Assembly: GCA_045576355.1 (NCBI GenBank)
Contig: JAZNGG010000057.1
Location: 1-58,474, forward strand
Length of the DNA stretch: 58,474 nt
Origin: Liminaster sp045576355
Lineage (GTDB): Bacteria; Bacteroidota; Bacteroidia; Bacteroidales; UBA3663
Direction of reading: 5' to 3'
In this document: piece after piece, positions 16,816 to 26,053 of the stretch
How positions within the stretch are numbered: position 1 is the first letter of the stretch
Layout: every line of letters starts with the position of its first letter
Notes under the pieces: generated by a model
Databases searched by the model: none
What the model saw: only the letters and a program-made list of their open reading frames with translations
Told to the model about the DNA's origin: nothing
Position numbers and translations under genes: made by a program

Positions 16816-18897
16816 CTAAAACAGATATCCGATGTTGATCAGCATGCTGACCTCTTTGCTGATGTCGGAGTAGTGTATGCTGGCTCCAACAGGGCCGATG
16901 AGGGTTCGGTAGGTATAACCCAACTTTACACCCCATGAGGGCCGATCATCGAATAGAGTCTCGGCATAGTGCCCTTGACAGGCGAGAGCGCTCCCGAGTG
17001 TGACAAATTGATCTTCTCCAACTCTGCCGCGCAGGGAGAGAGAGGTTGTGAGGAGTGCATCCTGTGCGACTTGTAGCCTGGTGATGCCGGCAAAGGTCTG
17101 TTGCCCAGAAAAGATCAGACCGTCAGAGATGCCTCCGAGGAAGTTGCGAGAGGCAAACATATCGTTGTGGGGGTGTCGCAGTAGTCGGATGGCAGCAGCG
17201 GGGAGGATCGTGATGCGGTTGCTAAGGCTGTGAGCACCGGAGATGTGGCAGGCGAGGACTCGCGTTGCTGTGTGTCCGTGGTAGTCACGGAGGTTGCTGG
17301 TAAGGATCCGATAGTCTGTGCTGAGTGTAACACCCTTGGTAGGGAAATGGTAATCATCGAGCGAGTTATAGTGCCCTCTGATGTAATAACTATATGTACT
17401 GATGTCTTCTGATGTGATCGCAGATAAAGCCATGAGCCCATCCCAACGATAGTGATCAAAGGCCAATCCTGCACGGAAGTAAAGGTTGCGCCAGCTGATT
17501 AGTGCCTCTCCATGGACATGGTGACGATAATAGTTGATGTTGGCAAACTTTTTTCTGCCGGAGTAAAGATCTATTTCATCGTTTTGAAATTTATAAGAGG
17601 CGCAGAGATTGTAGGTCTTGTGGAGTTTCCAGTTGATTTTAGAGTCGAAGAAACTGCGGTTTCCTAGTCGTCCTTTGAGATCGAGAAAGAGGTCTCGACG
17701 AGGGGTGGGTACCTTGACGTGTAGTCCTAAAAGGAGTGACACTTTCTCAATGTTGTCATAGCGGACACTGAGGTTGGCAGAACTCTCTGCAAAACTTTTC
17801 TGAATGGAGCTTTGTGCATAGTTCTCCTGGTTTTCCAGTTCCATGCTTTTGTGTAGATCCATGATCTTTTTGTCCGGTCGAGGGGGCGTCTGTTGCCGTC
17901 CTGCCAGGTCGAGGTGGTGGCGCAAAGCGAGTAGCTCATTCCACTTCTCTTGTGCCGCTTCTTGTCCTCGGATGATGAGTGTGTCGATCGCTTCAGTCGT
18001 GAAACTGGCTGCGTTATATCCGCTTACATCAACTTTGATGTAGATGTCGGTGTCATCAATTTTCTCAAAATAGTCGTTGTTTGTAGCCACATCTATGACC
18101 TGCAACAAAACATTGCCGACACCTTTCAATTTCTTGGCATCGAGGAGGTCTGCTTGAACATCGACACCGATGATGATGTCCGCTCCCATAGCTCGGGCTA
18201 CGTCTTGTGGATAGTTGTTCATGATGCCTCCATCGACCAAAACCATGCTGTCCTTTCTGACTGGAGTGAAGACGGCTGGAATGGACATACTGGCTCGCAT
18301 GGCATCTTGCAAACTGCCACTATGGAAGACGTGCGGTTTGCCACTGACAACATCCACTGCCACGCAAGCGAAGGGGATCGGAAGGGAGTTGAAGTCTATG
18401 TTTTCGTTATAAGGCGCAATGAGTTGATGGAGGAGATGCCCGATGTTGATGCCTTGGATAAATCCTCCGTCGTTAATCTCCGGGTTTTGTGCACGAAAAG
18501 GTATGGATATGGAATATTGCTCGTTTTGCAATCGTCGATCTAAGGGGAGTGTTTTCGGATCTTCTCTGTCAGAGAGGAGCACTTTCCAGTCTTGGGTTTG
18601 CAAGATGCTGTCCAACTGGTCAGAATTGTAGCCCACTGAGTAGAGACCGCCCACGAGTGCACCCATAGAGGTGCCAACTACATAGTCAATAGGGATTCCT
18701 GCCTGCTCGATGACGCGCAATGCACCAACATGGGCCGCTCCTTTAGCCCCACCTCCACTTAAAACGAGGGCTACGGTGGGACGTTGGCTGGGATATGCCC
18801 ATTGCCCGCAGAGGACACAGAGGGATAAGAGAATGATCTGTGTAAGTCTGTGTATGTCTCGGAAAAAGATAAATGAACGTTTTCTTTTGTGTGTCAC
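16816..18897 (-). CDS. Patatin-like phospholipase with C-terminal outer-membrane barrel
   Basis: 693 residues. After an N-terminal hydrophobic signal segment (LTQIILLSLCVLCGQWA, about 19-35), the patatin domain (about 40-240) has the oxyanion motif LVLSGGGAKGAAHVGALR, the nucleophile elbow VVGTSMGALVGG and the catalytic aspartate in MVLVDGGIMNNYPQDVAR. A linker region is followed by a beta-rich C-terminal half (about 370-693) ending in phenylalanine (LINIGYLF), as in Omp85/BamA-like barrels. This is the PlpD-type architecture: the barrel is thought to carry a lipid acyl hydrolase to the surface. Phospholipase activity is inferred from intact catalytic residues. Stands alone. Confidence 0.92.
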   Translation of the reverse strand: MTHKRKRSFIFFRDIHRLTQIILLSLCVLCGQWAYPSQRPTVALVLSGGGAKGAAHVGALRVIEQAGIPIDYVVGTSMGALVGGLYSVGYNSDQLDSILQTQDWKVLLSDREDPKTLPLDRRLQNEQYSISIPFRAQNPEINDGGFIQGINIGHLLHQLIAPYNENIDFNSLPIPFACVAVDVVSGKPHVFHSGSLQDAMRASMSIPAVFTPVRKDSMVLVDGGIMNNYPQDVARAMGADIIIGVDVQADLLDAKKLKGVGNVLLQVIDVATNNDYFEKIDDTDIYIKVDVSGYNAASFTTEAIDTLIIRGQEAAQEKWNELLALRHHLDLAGRQQTPPRPDKKIMDLHKSMELENQENYAQSSIQKSFAESSANLSVRYDNIEKVSLLLGLHVKVPTPRRDLFLDLKGRLGNRSFFDSKINWKLHKTYNLCASYKFQNDEIDLYSGRKKFANINYYRHHVHGEALISWRNLYFRAGLAFDHYRWDGLMALSAITSEDISTYSYYIRGHYNSLDDYHFPTKGVTLSTDYRILTSNLRDYHGHTATRVLACHISGAHSLSNRITILPAAAIRLLRHPHNDMFASRNFLGGISDGLIFSGQQTFAGITRLQVAQDALLTTSLSLRGRVGEDQFVTLGSALACQGHYAETLFDDRPSWGVKLGYTYRTLIGPVGASIHYSDISKEVSMLINIGYLF

Positions 18898-19019
18898 CTT
18901 TTTATATCCTTAATTTGTGTCCTCTAAATTAGTTTTGTCGGCTTAACCTAGATCCGACAAAGATCTGAGAACTCTCCATCGTTAATAATATGTGGGAATC
19001 TATAGGGTTCACCTTAAAT

Positions 19020-19063
19020 AAATGAGGGTATGTTTCGACTGATTATAGAACACACCCTCATTT
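19020..19063 (-). terminator. Terminator after the lpx cluster
   Basis: AAATGAGGGTATGTT (19020-19034) and AACACACCCTCATTT (19049-19063) pair with one mismatch over a 14-base loop; on the minus strand ATTTATTT follows. Lies about 150 bases downstream of the pRiA4b-like gene. The rest of 18898-19216 holds nothing recognisable. Confidence 0.75.
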
Positions 19064-19216
19064 AATAATAATATATTACAGAGCAATATTCTCTGCCGAA
19101 TGATTTATCAATTGTGTCATAACACCTTCTCACTGTTCTCGCTTGTTTAGCGTTTTAGTGAATAGTGTTACTAAACCATTTTACGCATGGTAAAGAGAAA
19201 TTCTCTTTTCACTCTC

Positions 19217-19741
19217 TTAACCGAAGCTCTCCATATCTTCTAAATCACCAAAACCTTCAGCATCGATTTCGTCCGGATCGTATCCTTCGTCTCCATACAT
19301 CTCAGAGAGAAATCCGGAGGAGAGTTCGTCTGGATTGATTTGCTGAATAGGTGCTTTACCACTGGTTTTGGTTACTTCAGGTTTGAGTGAATGAACACCG
19401 GTTTCAATACTCTTGAGCTGAATGTATAGATAACGTTCGCTCATGGTGTCAAACAGAAATAGGAGCTTGGTTTTCTCTTCTTGTAGCAGATCGTTAAGAT
19501 GAGTTTTGTCCATGATCCAACTTTTGATTTCCGGATCATCATTCATCTCAAAGAGAGTAATCTCTGTTTTTTTGCTCCAGTCCGAACCACAGATGAAGAA
19601 CGATGTCATCTGATCTTTCTTGTAGTCACATGTCTTTAAGATGGTGTCATGCAAGTCCAGGAAAGTCGCCTCAGCATCTATGGCGATCTCTCTGCGGAAG
19701 TCATCGACTTCGTCAGAAAGGATGACAAAATGATATATCAT
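19217..19741 (-). CDS. Plasmid pRiA4b ORF-3-like / IS1096 TnpR-like family protein
   Basis: 174 residues. The N-terminal beta-alpha part (YHFVILSDEVDDFRREI, then ATFLDLHDTIL and MTSFFICGSDWSKKTEITLFEM) matches the family named after plasmid pRiA4b ORF-3, also seen as passenger genes of IS1096. The tail from about residue 145 is strongly acidic (EMYGDEGYDPDEIDAEGFGD). Despite the family name no transposon is present. It lies 75 bases after lpxA as the last gene of the lpx run, so it is probably co-transcribed. Function unknown; a link to lipid A is only positional. Confidence 0.75.
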   Translation of the reverse strand: MIYHFVILSDEVDDFRREIAIDAEATFLDLHDTILKTCDYKKDQMTSFFICGSDWSKKTEITLFEMNDDPEIKSWIMDKTHLNDLLQEEKTKLLFLFDTMSERYLYIQLKSIETGVHSLKPEVTKTSGKAPIQQINPDELSSGFLSEMYGDEGYDPDEIDAEGFGDLEDMESFG

Positions 19742-19816
19742 AGGTTTGACAAATTAAGTTTTCTGTTAGTTTTGTTTGCTCGTTTATACGATTGCTTTCA
19801 GTGCCAGAACGGAAAG

Positions 19817-20602
19817 TTAGATAGAGCCTTTGATGATACCTCTGTCCGAACCTTTGATAAAGTTGACAATGATGTCTCGTTCCGGACTCTCCGGGAATTC
19901 TTCTACGATGCGCTCTACGGCATGAGTCGTATTTAGACCGGACATATATATAAGGCGATACATCTCCTGAATGTTTATAATCTGATCCGGAGCGAATCCA
20001 TTGCGACGAAGTCCGACGGTGTTGAGACCTACATAGCATGCCGGAACGCGAGCTGCCATGGTAAAGGGCGGAACGTCCTTGTTGAGAGGGGTGCCTCCCT
20101 GGATCATACAATACTCTCCGATGTGGGTAAATTGGTGAATCAATGCACCTCCACCGATGACTGCATGGTGCTCAACGACAACTTCTCCTGCCATCTGTAC
20201 ACAGTTGGACATGATCACGTTGTCATTTACCCAACAATCGTGGGCAATATGACAATATGCCATGATGAGGCAATTGCTGCCCACATGAGTCACTTTCTTG
20301 GATGCTGTCGCACGATGTACGGTGACACATTCACGAAGTACGGTGTTATCGCCAATTTCCACTGTAGTATATTCACCATGGAATTTCAAATCCTGCGGTA
20401 CGGGAGAAATACATGCACCAGGAAAGATGTGACAATTTTTGCCTATACGGGCTCCGGGGAAAATGCTTACACCATTTTCTATGATGGTGCCATCGCCGAT
20501 TTCCACGTCTTCGTGGATAACACTAAAGGGTCCTACTTTTACATCTTTGCCCAATTTTGCTTCAGGGCTTACGACTGCCAAAGGAGAAATAAAATCTTGC
20601 AT
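19817..20602 (-). CDS. lpxA: UDP-N-acetylglucosamine acyltransferase
   Basis: 261 residues. A left-handed beta-helix of hexapeptide repeats runs from ISPLAVVSPEAKLG through VEIGDGTIIENGVSI, with the catalytic His in MAYCHIAHDC and the C-terminal helical domain (GLNTVGLRRNGF onward). It transfers a 3-hydroxyacyl chain from ACP to UDP-GlcNAc, the first step of lipid A synthesis. Twenty-seven bases after lpxC/fabZ. Start ATG 20602 gives the typical opening MQDFISPLAVV. Confidence 0.97.
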   Translation of the reverse strand: MQDFISPLAVVSPEAKLGKDVKVGPFSVIHEDVEIGDGTIIENGVSIFPGARIGKNCHIFPGACISPVPQDLKFHGEYTTVEIGDNTVLRECVTVHRATASKKVTHVGSNCLIMAYCHIAHDCWVNDNVIMSNCVQMAGEVVVEHHAVIGGGALIHQFTHIGEYCMIQGGTPLNKDVPPFTMAARVPACYVGLNTVGLRRNGFAPDQIINIQEMYRLIYMSGLNTTHAVERIVEEFPESPERDIIVNFIKGSDRGIIKGSI

Positions 20603-20629
20603 TTTAATTGATTGATTTATATATGATTT

Positions 20630-22015
20630 TTATTTGTTTTTAATGATTTGCGCCATAAACTCGGCTTCACTTACGATCTTGTCTCCGACAAAAGCGTATC
20701 CTTTCATTTGGGCACATCCGCGGCGGAGAGGGGAAATATATGAGACATGAAAGATCAAGGTGTCTCCCGGTACAACTTTCTGACGGAATTTTACATTGTC
20801 GATTTTCATGAAGTAGGTGGAGTATCGTTCAGGATCTTCCACGCTATTTAGTACCAAAAGGCCACTACATTGTGCCATGGCTTCAATCTGAAGTACACCT
20901 GGCATGATCGGTTCATCTGGGAAATGTCCTACAAAGAACGGCTCGTTGGCAGTGATGTTTTTTACTCCTACACATTGCTTTTCTCCGATTTCGATCACTT
21001 TGTCAATTAGCTGGAAAGGATATCTGTGGGGGAGTTTGCTCTTAATGGCTACGTTGTCAAAGATCGGTGCTTTGTTGGGATCGTAAGAGGGAACTTGAAT
21101 CTCTGTACGCTTCATTTCTTTGCGTACGGCACGAGCCAATACATTGTTGATGCCATGACCGGGACGGGTTGCCATTACGCGTCCTTTGATAAATCTGCCG
21201 ATAAGGGCTAAATCACCGATGATGTCTAGTAACTTATGACGTGCCGGTTCGTTGTACCATTGGAGTGGTCTCTCTTGCAAATATCCCAAATTATCTGCCG
21301 GAGGTGCAGCGACTCCGATTTGACTGGTGAGTTTGTCCATCTCTTCCTGTGTCATCTTTTGGTCATAGATGACAATGGCATTCTGCAGGTCTCCTCCTTT
21401 GATAAGGTTGGCATTGAGTAGAGGGGCAATCTCACGTACGAATACAAATGTACGCGCAGAAGCAATTTCTGTCTTGAAGTTGTTTACATCTTCAAGTACA
21501 GCATATTGATTGTTTAAAACCGGTGAAGGGAATTCAACAAATGTGGTTACGGAGAAGTGATCGTCCGGATAGATAGTGAGATGAATCCCTTTTTCTTCGT
21601 CTTTTACCTCATATTTTTTTGTTATGCGGAAGTATTCACGCTCAGCATTTTGCTCTTCGATACCTGCTTTTTCGATGGCTTCAGCATATAAGATGGCAGA
21701 CCCATCTAAAATAGGAAATTCCGGAGCATCTACCTGTATTAGGCAGTTGTCGATTCCGGCGCAGTAAAGTGCAGCCATAGCATGCTCAATGGTGGAAATA
21801 GTGACACCATTTTTCTCTACGACAGTGCCGCGCTGGGTGGCTGTGACATTTTCGGCGATGGCATCAATAATGGGCTGCTCAGGGAGATCTGTTCGCTGTA
21901 TCCGATAGCCGGTGTTTTCTTCAGCCGGAAGAAATGTAATAGTAATATTCAAGCCTGTGTGAAGGCCTTTTCCTGAGAATGAGAAACTCTCTTTAAGGGT
22001 TCTTTGTTTATCCAT
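20630..22015 (-). CDS. lpxC/fabZ: Bifunctional UDP-3-O-acyl-GlcNAc deacetylase / 3-hydroxyacyl-ACP dehydratase
   Basis: 461 residues in two domains. Residues about 1-305 are LpxC (LKESFSFSGKGLHTG, the zinc histidine in STIEHAMAALYCAGIDNCLI, and KLLDIIGDLALIGRFIKG, with a closing RPGHGINN). Residues about 315-461 are FabZ, with the active-site GHFPDEPIMPGVLQIEAMAQ. LpxC deacetylates the lipid A precursor; FabZ dehydrates 3-hydroxyacyl-ACP. The fusion is a Bacteroidetes hallmark and ties the two users of 3-hydroxyacyl-ACP together. Between lpxD (28 bases) and lpxA (27 bases). Confidence 0.97.
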   Translation of the reverse strand: MDKQRTLKESFSFSGKGLHTGLNITITFLPAEENTGYRIQRTDLPEQPIIDAIAENVTATQRGTVVEKNGVTISTIEHAMAALYCAGIDNCLIQVDAPEFPILDGSAILYAEAIEKAGIEEQNAEREYFRITKKYEVKDEEKGIHLTIYPDDHFSVTTFVEFPSPVLNNQYAVLEDVNNFKTEIASARTFVFVREIAPLLNANLIKGGDLQNAIVIYDQKMTQEEMDKLTSQIGVAAPPADNLGYLQERPLQWYNEPARHKLLDIIGDLALIGRFIKGRVMATRPGHGINNVLARAVRKEMKRTEIQVPSYDPNKAPIFDNVAIKSKLPHRYPFQLIDKVIEIGEKQCVGVKNITANEPFFVGHFPDEPIMPGVLQIEAMAQCSGLLVLNSVEDPERYSTYFMKIDNVKFRQKVVPGDTLIFHVSYISPLRRGCAQMKGYAFVGDKIVSEAEFMAQIIKNK

Positions 22016-22043
22016 TTATTTCGTTTGTTTCTATAAAGTATGT

Positions 22044-23084
22044 TTAATTTTTCTCTTTTAGCAGTTCTTTGACCTGCTTCTGGAGTTGGGAAATGCTTTC
22101 TCGTGTAGCTCCTAATTGCTTGATCATGACGTGCTGACGAGCAAAATCTCTTGCAGAGACTGCCGGATATCCCATGAGTGTCTGATTATCTCCCACGTTA
22201 TTGGGTATGCCGGATTGAGCTCCAACGGTGACATTGTTTCCGATTTTAATGTGTCCGGCCACTCCGACTTGTCCAGCCAACGTACAATGGTCACCGACTT
22301 TAGTAGATCCTGCGATACCGACCTGAGCACAGAGGATTGAATTGTTGCCCACCTCTACGTTATGACCTATCTGTACAAGATTATCAATTTTAGTACCTTT
22401 CTTGATGATGGTACTTCCCATTGTAGAACGATCAATAGTGGTGTTTGCGCCGATTTCGTTATCTCCTTCGAGCACGACATTACCGATCTGGGCGATTTTT
22501 TCATATCCGCCCTCTGTCGGTGCAAAACCAAACCCGTCTGCACCGATGACTACACCGGCATGAAGAATGCAGTTGTCTCCGATGACACAATCGTGGTAGA
22601 TTTTTACCCCAGGATATAAAGTTACGTTATTGCCTATTTTTACGTTGTTGCCGATATAAACTTGAGGATAAATCTGTACACCTTCACCTAAGCAGACTCC
22701 TGCGCAGATGTATGAGAACGCTCCGATATAGGCATTCTCCGGGATTGTTACGCTATTGGCAACGAAGGAGGGTTCTTCACGTCCTTGCCGTTTGGGATTC
22801 ATCGCTGCAGACACCATGTTGAGAAGCATGGCAATGCAGGCATAAGCATCCTCAACTTTGATCATAGTGGCTTGTACCGGGGCTTCCGGCTCAAAGGATT
22901 TGTTGACCAAAACGATGCTAGACTGTGTCGTATACAGGTAAGACGAATACTTAGGGTTGGCAAGGAACGAGAGCGTTCCGGGACGACCTTCTTCGATTTT
23001 TGAGAAGTCGCTAACTTTTACATCCGGGTTTCCTACGATTTCGCCATGAAGAAACGCGGCTATTTGTTGCGCTGAAAATTCCAT
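22044..23084 (-). CDS. lpxD: UDP-3-O-(3-hydroxyacyl)glucosamine N-acyltransferase
   Basis: 346 residues. A short N-terminal uridine-binding domain (FSAQQIAAFLHGEIVGNPD, with SFLANPKYSSYLYTTQSS) is followed by hexapeptide repeats of the beta-helix with the catalytic His region KIYHDCVIGDNCILHAGVV, and a C-terminal helix ending QLQKQVKELLKEKN. It adds the second acyl chain in lipid A synthesis. First gene of the lpxD-lpxC/fabZ-lpxA run; a 198-base gap separates it from the upstream ATP-grasp-like gene, so it may have its own promoter, though I find no clean consensus. Confidence 0.97.
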   Translation of the reverse strand: MEFSAQQIAAFLHGEIVGNPDVKVSDFSKIEEGRPGTLSFLANPKYSSYLYTTQSSIVLVNKSFEPEAPVQATMIKVEDAYACIAMLLNMVSAAMNPKRQGREEPSFVANSVTIPENAYIGAFSYICAGVCLGEGVQIYPQVYIGNNVKIGNNVTLYPGVKIYHDCVIGDNCILHAGVVIGADGFGFAPTEGGYEKIAQIGNVVLEGDNEIGANTTIDRSTMGSTIIKKGTKIDNLVQIGHNVEVGNNSILCAQVGIAGSTKVGDHCTLAGQVGVAGHIKIGNNVTVGAQSGIPNNVGDNQTLMGYPAVSARDFARQHVMIKQLGATRESISQLQKQVKELLKEKN

Positions 23085-23282
23085 TTGTTACGCTTTTAAC
23101 ATATTTATGAAATAGCAGTTTACTTAACATTGCAAATTTCGTAATTTTTTTTTAATAATTCCCTTTTCTTACTGATTTTCTTGTCTGATAGAGGAAAAAA
23201 AGGACACGGAAACCCCTTAAATGGTACAAATTGATAAGTTTCGCTTGCAATGAATGTACTTGCTCAAACTTTGTTTGAGTAT

Positions 23283-24485
23283 TTATTCTTCCCGGATTAG
23301 GATGTATGCGGCAAATTGACTTTGCTCAGTAATGGGGGTTAGAGGATAAAATCCGGATCGGATGCGATCGTCTGAATAAACGAGAGGATGATCATGAGTG
23401 AGTTTTTCTTGTTGCTTTTTCAGCAGGTCTGCATGTATGGCATGTTCGATGACAAATACTCCCTTGCTTTGTGGGGAGACATATTGGTCGAAAATGCGTC
23501 GGGCGACAACTCCCATCGTGCAGCGCACGTTGATCTCAATGCAGGGATGAAGCTGATAATTGTTCTTTTCGTCTGCAAATATCATCATGTCTATCCCTAT
23601 ATAGCCAATAGGGTAACTCTTGCCGAAAAATGGCGCAAAGAGGTTGGGAAGGATTTGTTGGGTATATAGTCGTTTTAGGTCTATAAGATCTTGTAGTAGT
23701 ACATATTGTGCTAGATGTTCTTCCATTTGGCTGTCAGACATCATAAGTCCATTGCGATAAGTGCCTTGTCTGTCTGTGTCAAAGATGGAATATCCGATAA
23801 ACTCCACCTTTTCTTTTCCGACATAAAATAACATGGCGAAATCCTGGATCTTATCGTACTCGTTTTCCATGATAACACCACCCATCTCCCTGATGATGGC
23901 GCACCCTCTTTTATACAGCAAGTCACTGGGGATGGCGCGACTCCAACAAAGCCCTCTTCCACTGCTGCTCCAGGGCGATTTGAGGAGAAATAGGGATTGG
24001 TGTTCTTGTTTCTCTTGAAATACCTTGTCAAAGTGAGAGACATGAGTAATATATAGCGGACTTCCTACTGTGTCAAAAGAATGGTGCTCAGGTTGTAAAG
24101 GATTGTTTTGACACTGTCGGATTATCTCGATCGATGTGCCTCGGTGTGAGATTGTGCGTAGAAGTTTAAGGTCCTGGTCTGTGGGCAAGTATGCCGAATC
24201 GAATCCTGCCTCAAGCAGGGCTGAACGTGTGTTGTAATTCCACCCCCAGGGGAGGGGTAATGTTGTTTTGATACTATTATTTCCCGGATTATCATTTGTA
24301 GCATTGTCTTCTCGTTGCCACCATTGTGATAGTGCATTCAAGTCTTGTTGTAGTCTGACAGCTGCTCGGGGCGCAATGTAGTGTCTGACCCCGTTGGCCA
24401 AAGCTAAATCGTGTGCCGGAAAAAAGAGCGAGGAGGGGAGAGGATTGACTCCCGTCTGTTGTGGGTTGCTCTGTAAATCTCCCAT
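23283..24485 (-). CDS. Conserved unknown, ATP-grasp-like
   Basis: 400 residues. No name recognised, but the layout suggests an ATP-grasp enzyme: SLFLLKSPWSSSGRGLCW looks like the phosphate-binding glycine loop, ENEYDKIQDFAMLFYVG fits the central sheet, and near the C-terminus IGIDMMIF and HPCIEINVRCTMG resemble the metal-binding Asp and Glu-x-Asn-x-Arg site. ATP-grasp enzymes ligate a carboxylate to an amine or thiol via an acyl phosphate. The N-terminal 100 residues are unlike standard members. No signal peptide. Lies 39 bases after the DUF456 gene and upstream of lpxD. Confidence 0.65.
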   Translation of the reverse strand: MGDLQSNPQQTGVNPLPSSLFFPAHDLALANGVRHYIAPRAAVRLQQDLNALSQWWQREDNATNDNPGNNSIKTTLPLPWGWNYNTRSALLEAGFDSAYLPTDQDLKLLRTISHRGTSIEIIRQCQNNPLQPEHHSFDTVGSPLYITHVSHFDKVFQEKQEHQSLFLLKSPWSSSGRGLCWSRAIPSDLLYKRGCAIIREMGGVIMENEYDKIQDFAMLFYVGKEKVEFIGYSIFDTDRQGTYRNGLMMSDSQMEEHLAQYVLLQDLIDLKRLYTQQILPNLFAPFFGKSYPIGYIGIDMMIFADEKNNYQLHPCIEINVRCTMGVVARRIFDQYVSPQSKGVFVIEHAIHADLLKKQQEKLTHDHPLVYSDDRIRSGFYPLTPITEQSQFAAYILIREE

Positions 24486-24524
24486 GTGGCGTGTTACATA
24501 GGTTATGTTTTTTCCTCTTAAGGT

Positions 24525-25022
24525 TTAGAAGAGGGAGAAACATGCTTTGAATATATAGTACGTCATCGCAATAGACAAAATCAACTTCATCCCTGTAGTC
24601 AGGAGGAATGCCACAAACGAAAAGAATGCCACTTTAAACGAGTGTCCGAATGTGGCTTTGGGTAATAAAAATTCTCCCAAAAAAGCTCCGATAAAAGGCC
24701 CGAAAATCAGTCCCCACGGGGGAAGTATGAATAAGCCAGCGATTGTGCCGATCAGCGACCCTCGTACGGACTGTTTGGATCCTCCGCCCCATTTGGTCAA
24801 CCACGATGGGGCGATAAAGTCCACTATTGTAACCACTATGGTTAAGAATGCCATGACGATGACTACTTCCCATGTTATTGTAATGGGATCGATGAAGTGT
24901 CCGATCAGTATGGCAGCCGCTCCAAGCGGCGGGCCAGGGAGGGCAGGGACGATAGACCCTATGATAGAGATAATCGCGAGGATGATCGCTAGGATAATGC
25001 AGATTAATGTGGAGATTTCCAT
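24525..25022 (-). CDS. DUF456 family membrane protein
   Basis: 165 residues, nearly all hydrophobic, with glycine-rich helices. Likely helices are at about 3-22, 27-46, 50-75, 92-120 and 130-158. The signature PALPGPPLGAAAILIGHF near residue 27 and the glycine-rich GLFILPPWGLIFGPFIGAFLGE segment are characteristic of DUF456, whose function is unknown. Located four bases after the Omp28-like gene and 39 before the ATP-grasp-like gene, so probably co-transcribed with both. Confidence 0.85.
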   Translation of the reverse strand: MEISTLICIILAIILAIISIIGSIVPALPGPPLGAAAILIGHFIDPITITWEVVIVMAFLTIVVTIVDFIAPSWLTKWGGGSKQSVRGSLIGTIAGLFILPPWGLIFGPFIGAFLGEFLLPKATFGHSFKVAFFSFVAFLLTTGMKLILSIAMTYYIFKACFSLF

Positions 25023-25026
25023 GCCT

Positions 25027-25974
25027 TTAAAGTGTTTCTTTCAGCGAAACCTTGGTGGTGTTGAGTACCTCTAGGTTTTCTTCGTTATAAACGAATGCAA
25101 CGATCTCGCAGTTCTTTGGGATAGAACCGGTAGGGAGTGTGTACTGTCGGTTAGTGATGATTCCGTGCAGATTTAGGAGGTTTTCGTTTTGGTCTGTGAG
25201 GGTGATGGGGGACAAATCGATAGTCTCTCCCCATGCTCCATTGATCGCTTCACGCAGCACATGATTGTGGCTGAAGGGTTGTGCTCCCGATGTGAAAAAC
25301 TGCAAGCCTTGTATTTCGTTTTCCACGAGCCACAATTGGAGTTTCAGATTGAAGAATGTTGCTTCATCTTCAGACAGAAGAGCTGTGGCTATGTCGTAGG
25401 AGCCGTCTTCTTTCGCTGCAAGATGGATGGAGAGAGAGATAATAGGCTTTTCTTCATTGACGTTGTATGCCAGATAATATTGGTATGCTTTACCACTGAT
25501 GTTGTTTTGCACCGTTGCCATATCTCCATTGACGATGCCGCTCCTATTGATGTTGATTGAGGGGAGGGGACAGTTGGCTGCACTTTCTCCGGTATATGCC
25601 TGCAGATATTCGTCTGCCAGTGTCGTGCTCAATCCAAATGGCATGCCGGCAGTTGTGGATAATGCTTTGTTGCCATCCGGATGGAGGCCTACCACGATGG
25701 AGGGATAGTTGTGAGAGATGTTTTGCGCGATATAGTCTGCAATGACCGGGCAATTAACACACTTCCATCCGGTGAAGTCTTCGATAAGGAGTTTGTGCTC
25801 ATGAACGAATGTGTAGAGTTTTCCATCAATATTGGTGATAAGTGTGTCCGGTGTGAAAACAAAGGGTGTCTTATCTCCCTCTGTGATTCGCTCATTCTCT
25901 TCTATCTCATCACAAGCGACAAACAGAGCCATGCTTGCCATTACCAAGATGCTTAATATGTTAGCTTTCTTCAT
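25027..25974 (-). CDS. Omp28-related lipoprotein with CxxC
   Basis: 315 residues. Lipobox LFVAC puts the lipidated Cys at about 21. The central domain is thioredoxin-like, with LIEDFTGWKCVNCPVIAD holding a CxxC (Cys about 72 and 75), then a beta-rich C-terminal half ending NTTKVSLKETL. This matches the Omp28-related outer-membrane family of Bacteroidetes. The CVNCP motif suggests thiol-disulfide exchange or metal binding at the cell surface or periplasm. It follows the DUF6029 gene by 79 bases and precedes DUF456 by four. Pairing with DUF6029 and a TlpA-like protein supports a redox theme (inference). Confidence 0.85.
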   Translation of the reverse strand: MKKANILSILVMASMALFVACDEIEENERITEGDKTPFVFTPDTLITNIDGKLYTFVHEHKLLIEDFTGWKCVNCPVIADYIAQNISHNYPSIVVGLHPDGNKALSTTAGMPFGLSTTLADEYLQAYTGESAANCPLPSININRSGIVNGDMATVQNNISGKAYQYYLAYNVNEEKPIISLSIHLAAKEDGSYDIATALLSEDEATFFNLKLQLWLVENEIQGLQFFTSGAQPFSHNHVLREAINGAWGETIDLSPITLTDQNENLLNLHGIITNRQYTLPTGSIPKNCEIVAFVYNEENLEVLNTTKVSLKETL

Positions 25975-26053
25975 ATTCCTTTTTTCTTATATCTGATGTG
26001 TGTGGTCGCTGCTTTTAATGATTATCTTCCTGCAATAACCACAGGGAATGGGT

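Noticed and set aside
17950..18543. 197-codon plus-strand frame opposite the patatin gene
   Set aside because: Overlaps the conserved catalytic region of the patatin domain on the other strand.
19217..19741. Insertion sequence at the pRiA4b/IS1096 TnpR-like gene
   Set aside because: No transposase, terminal inverted repeats or target duplications were found around it.
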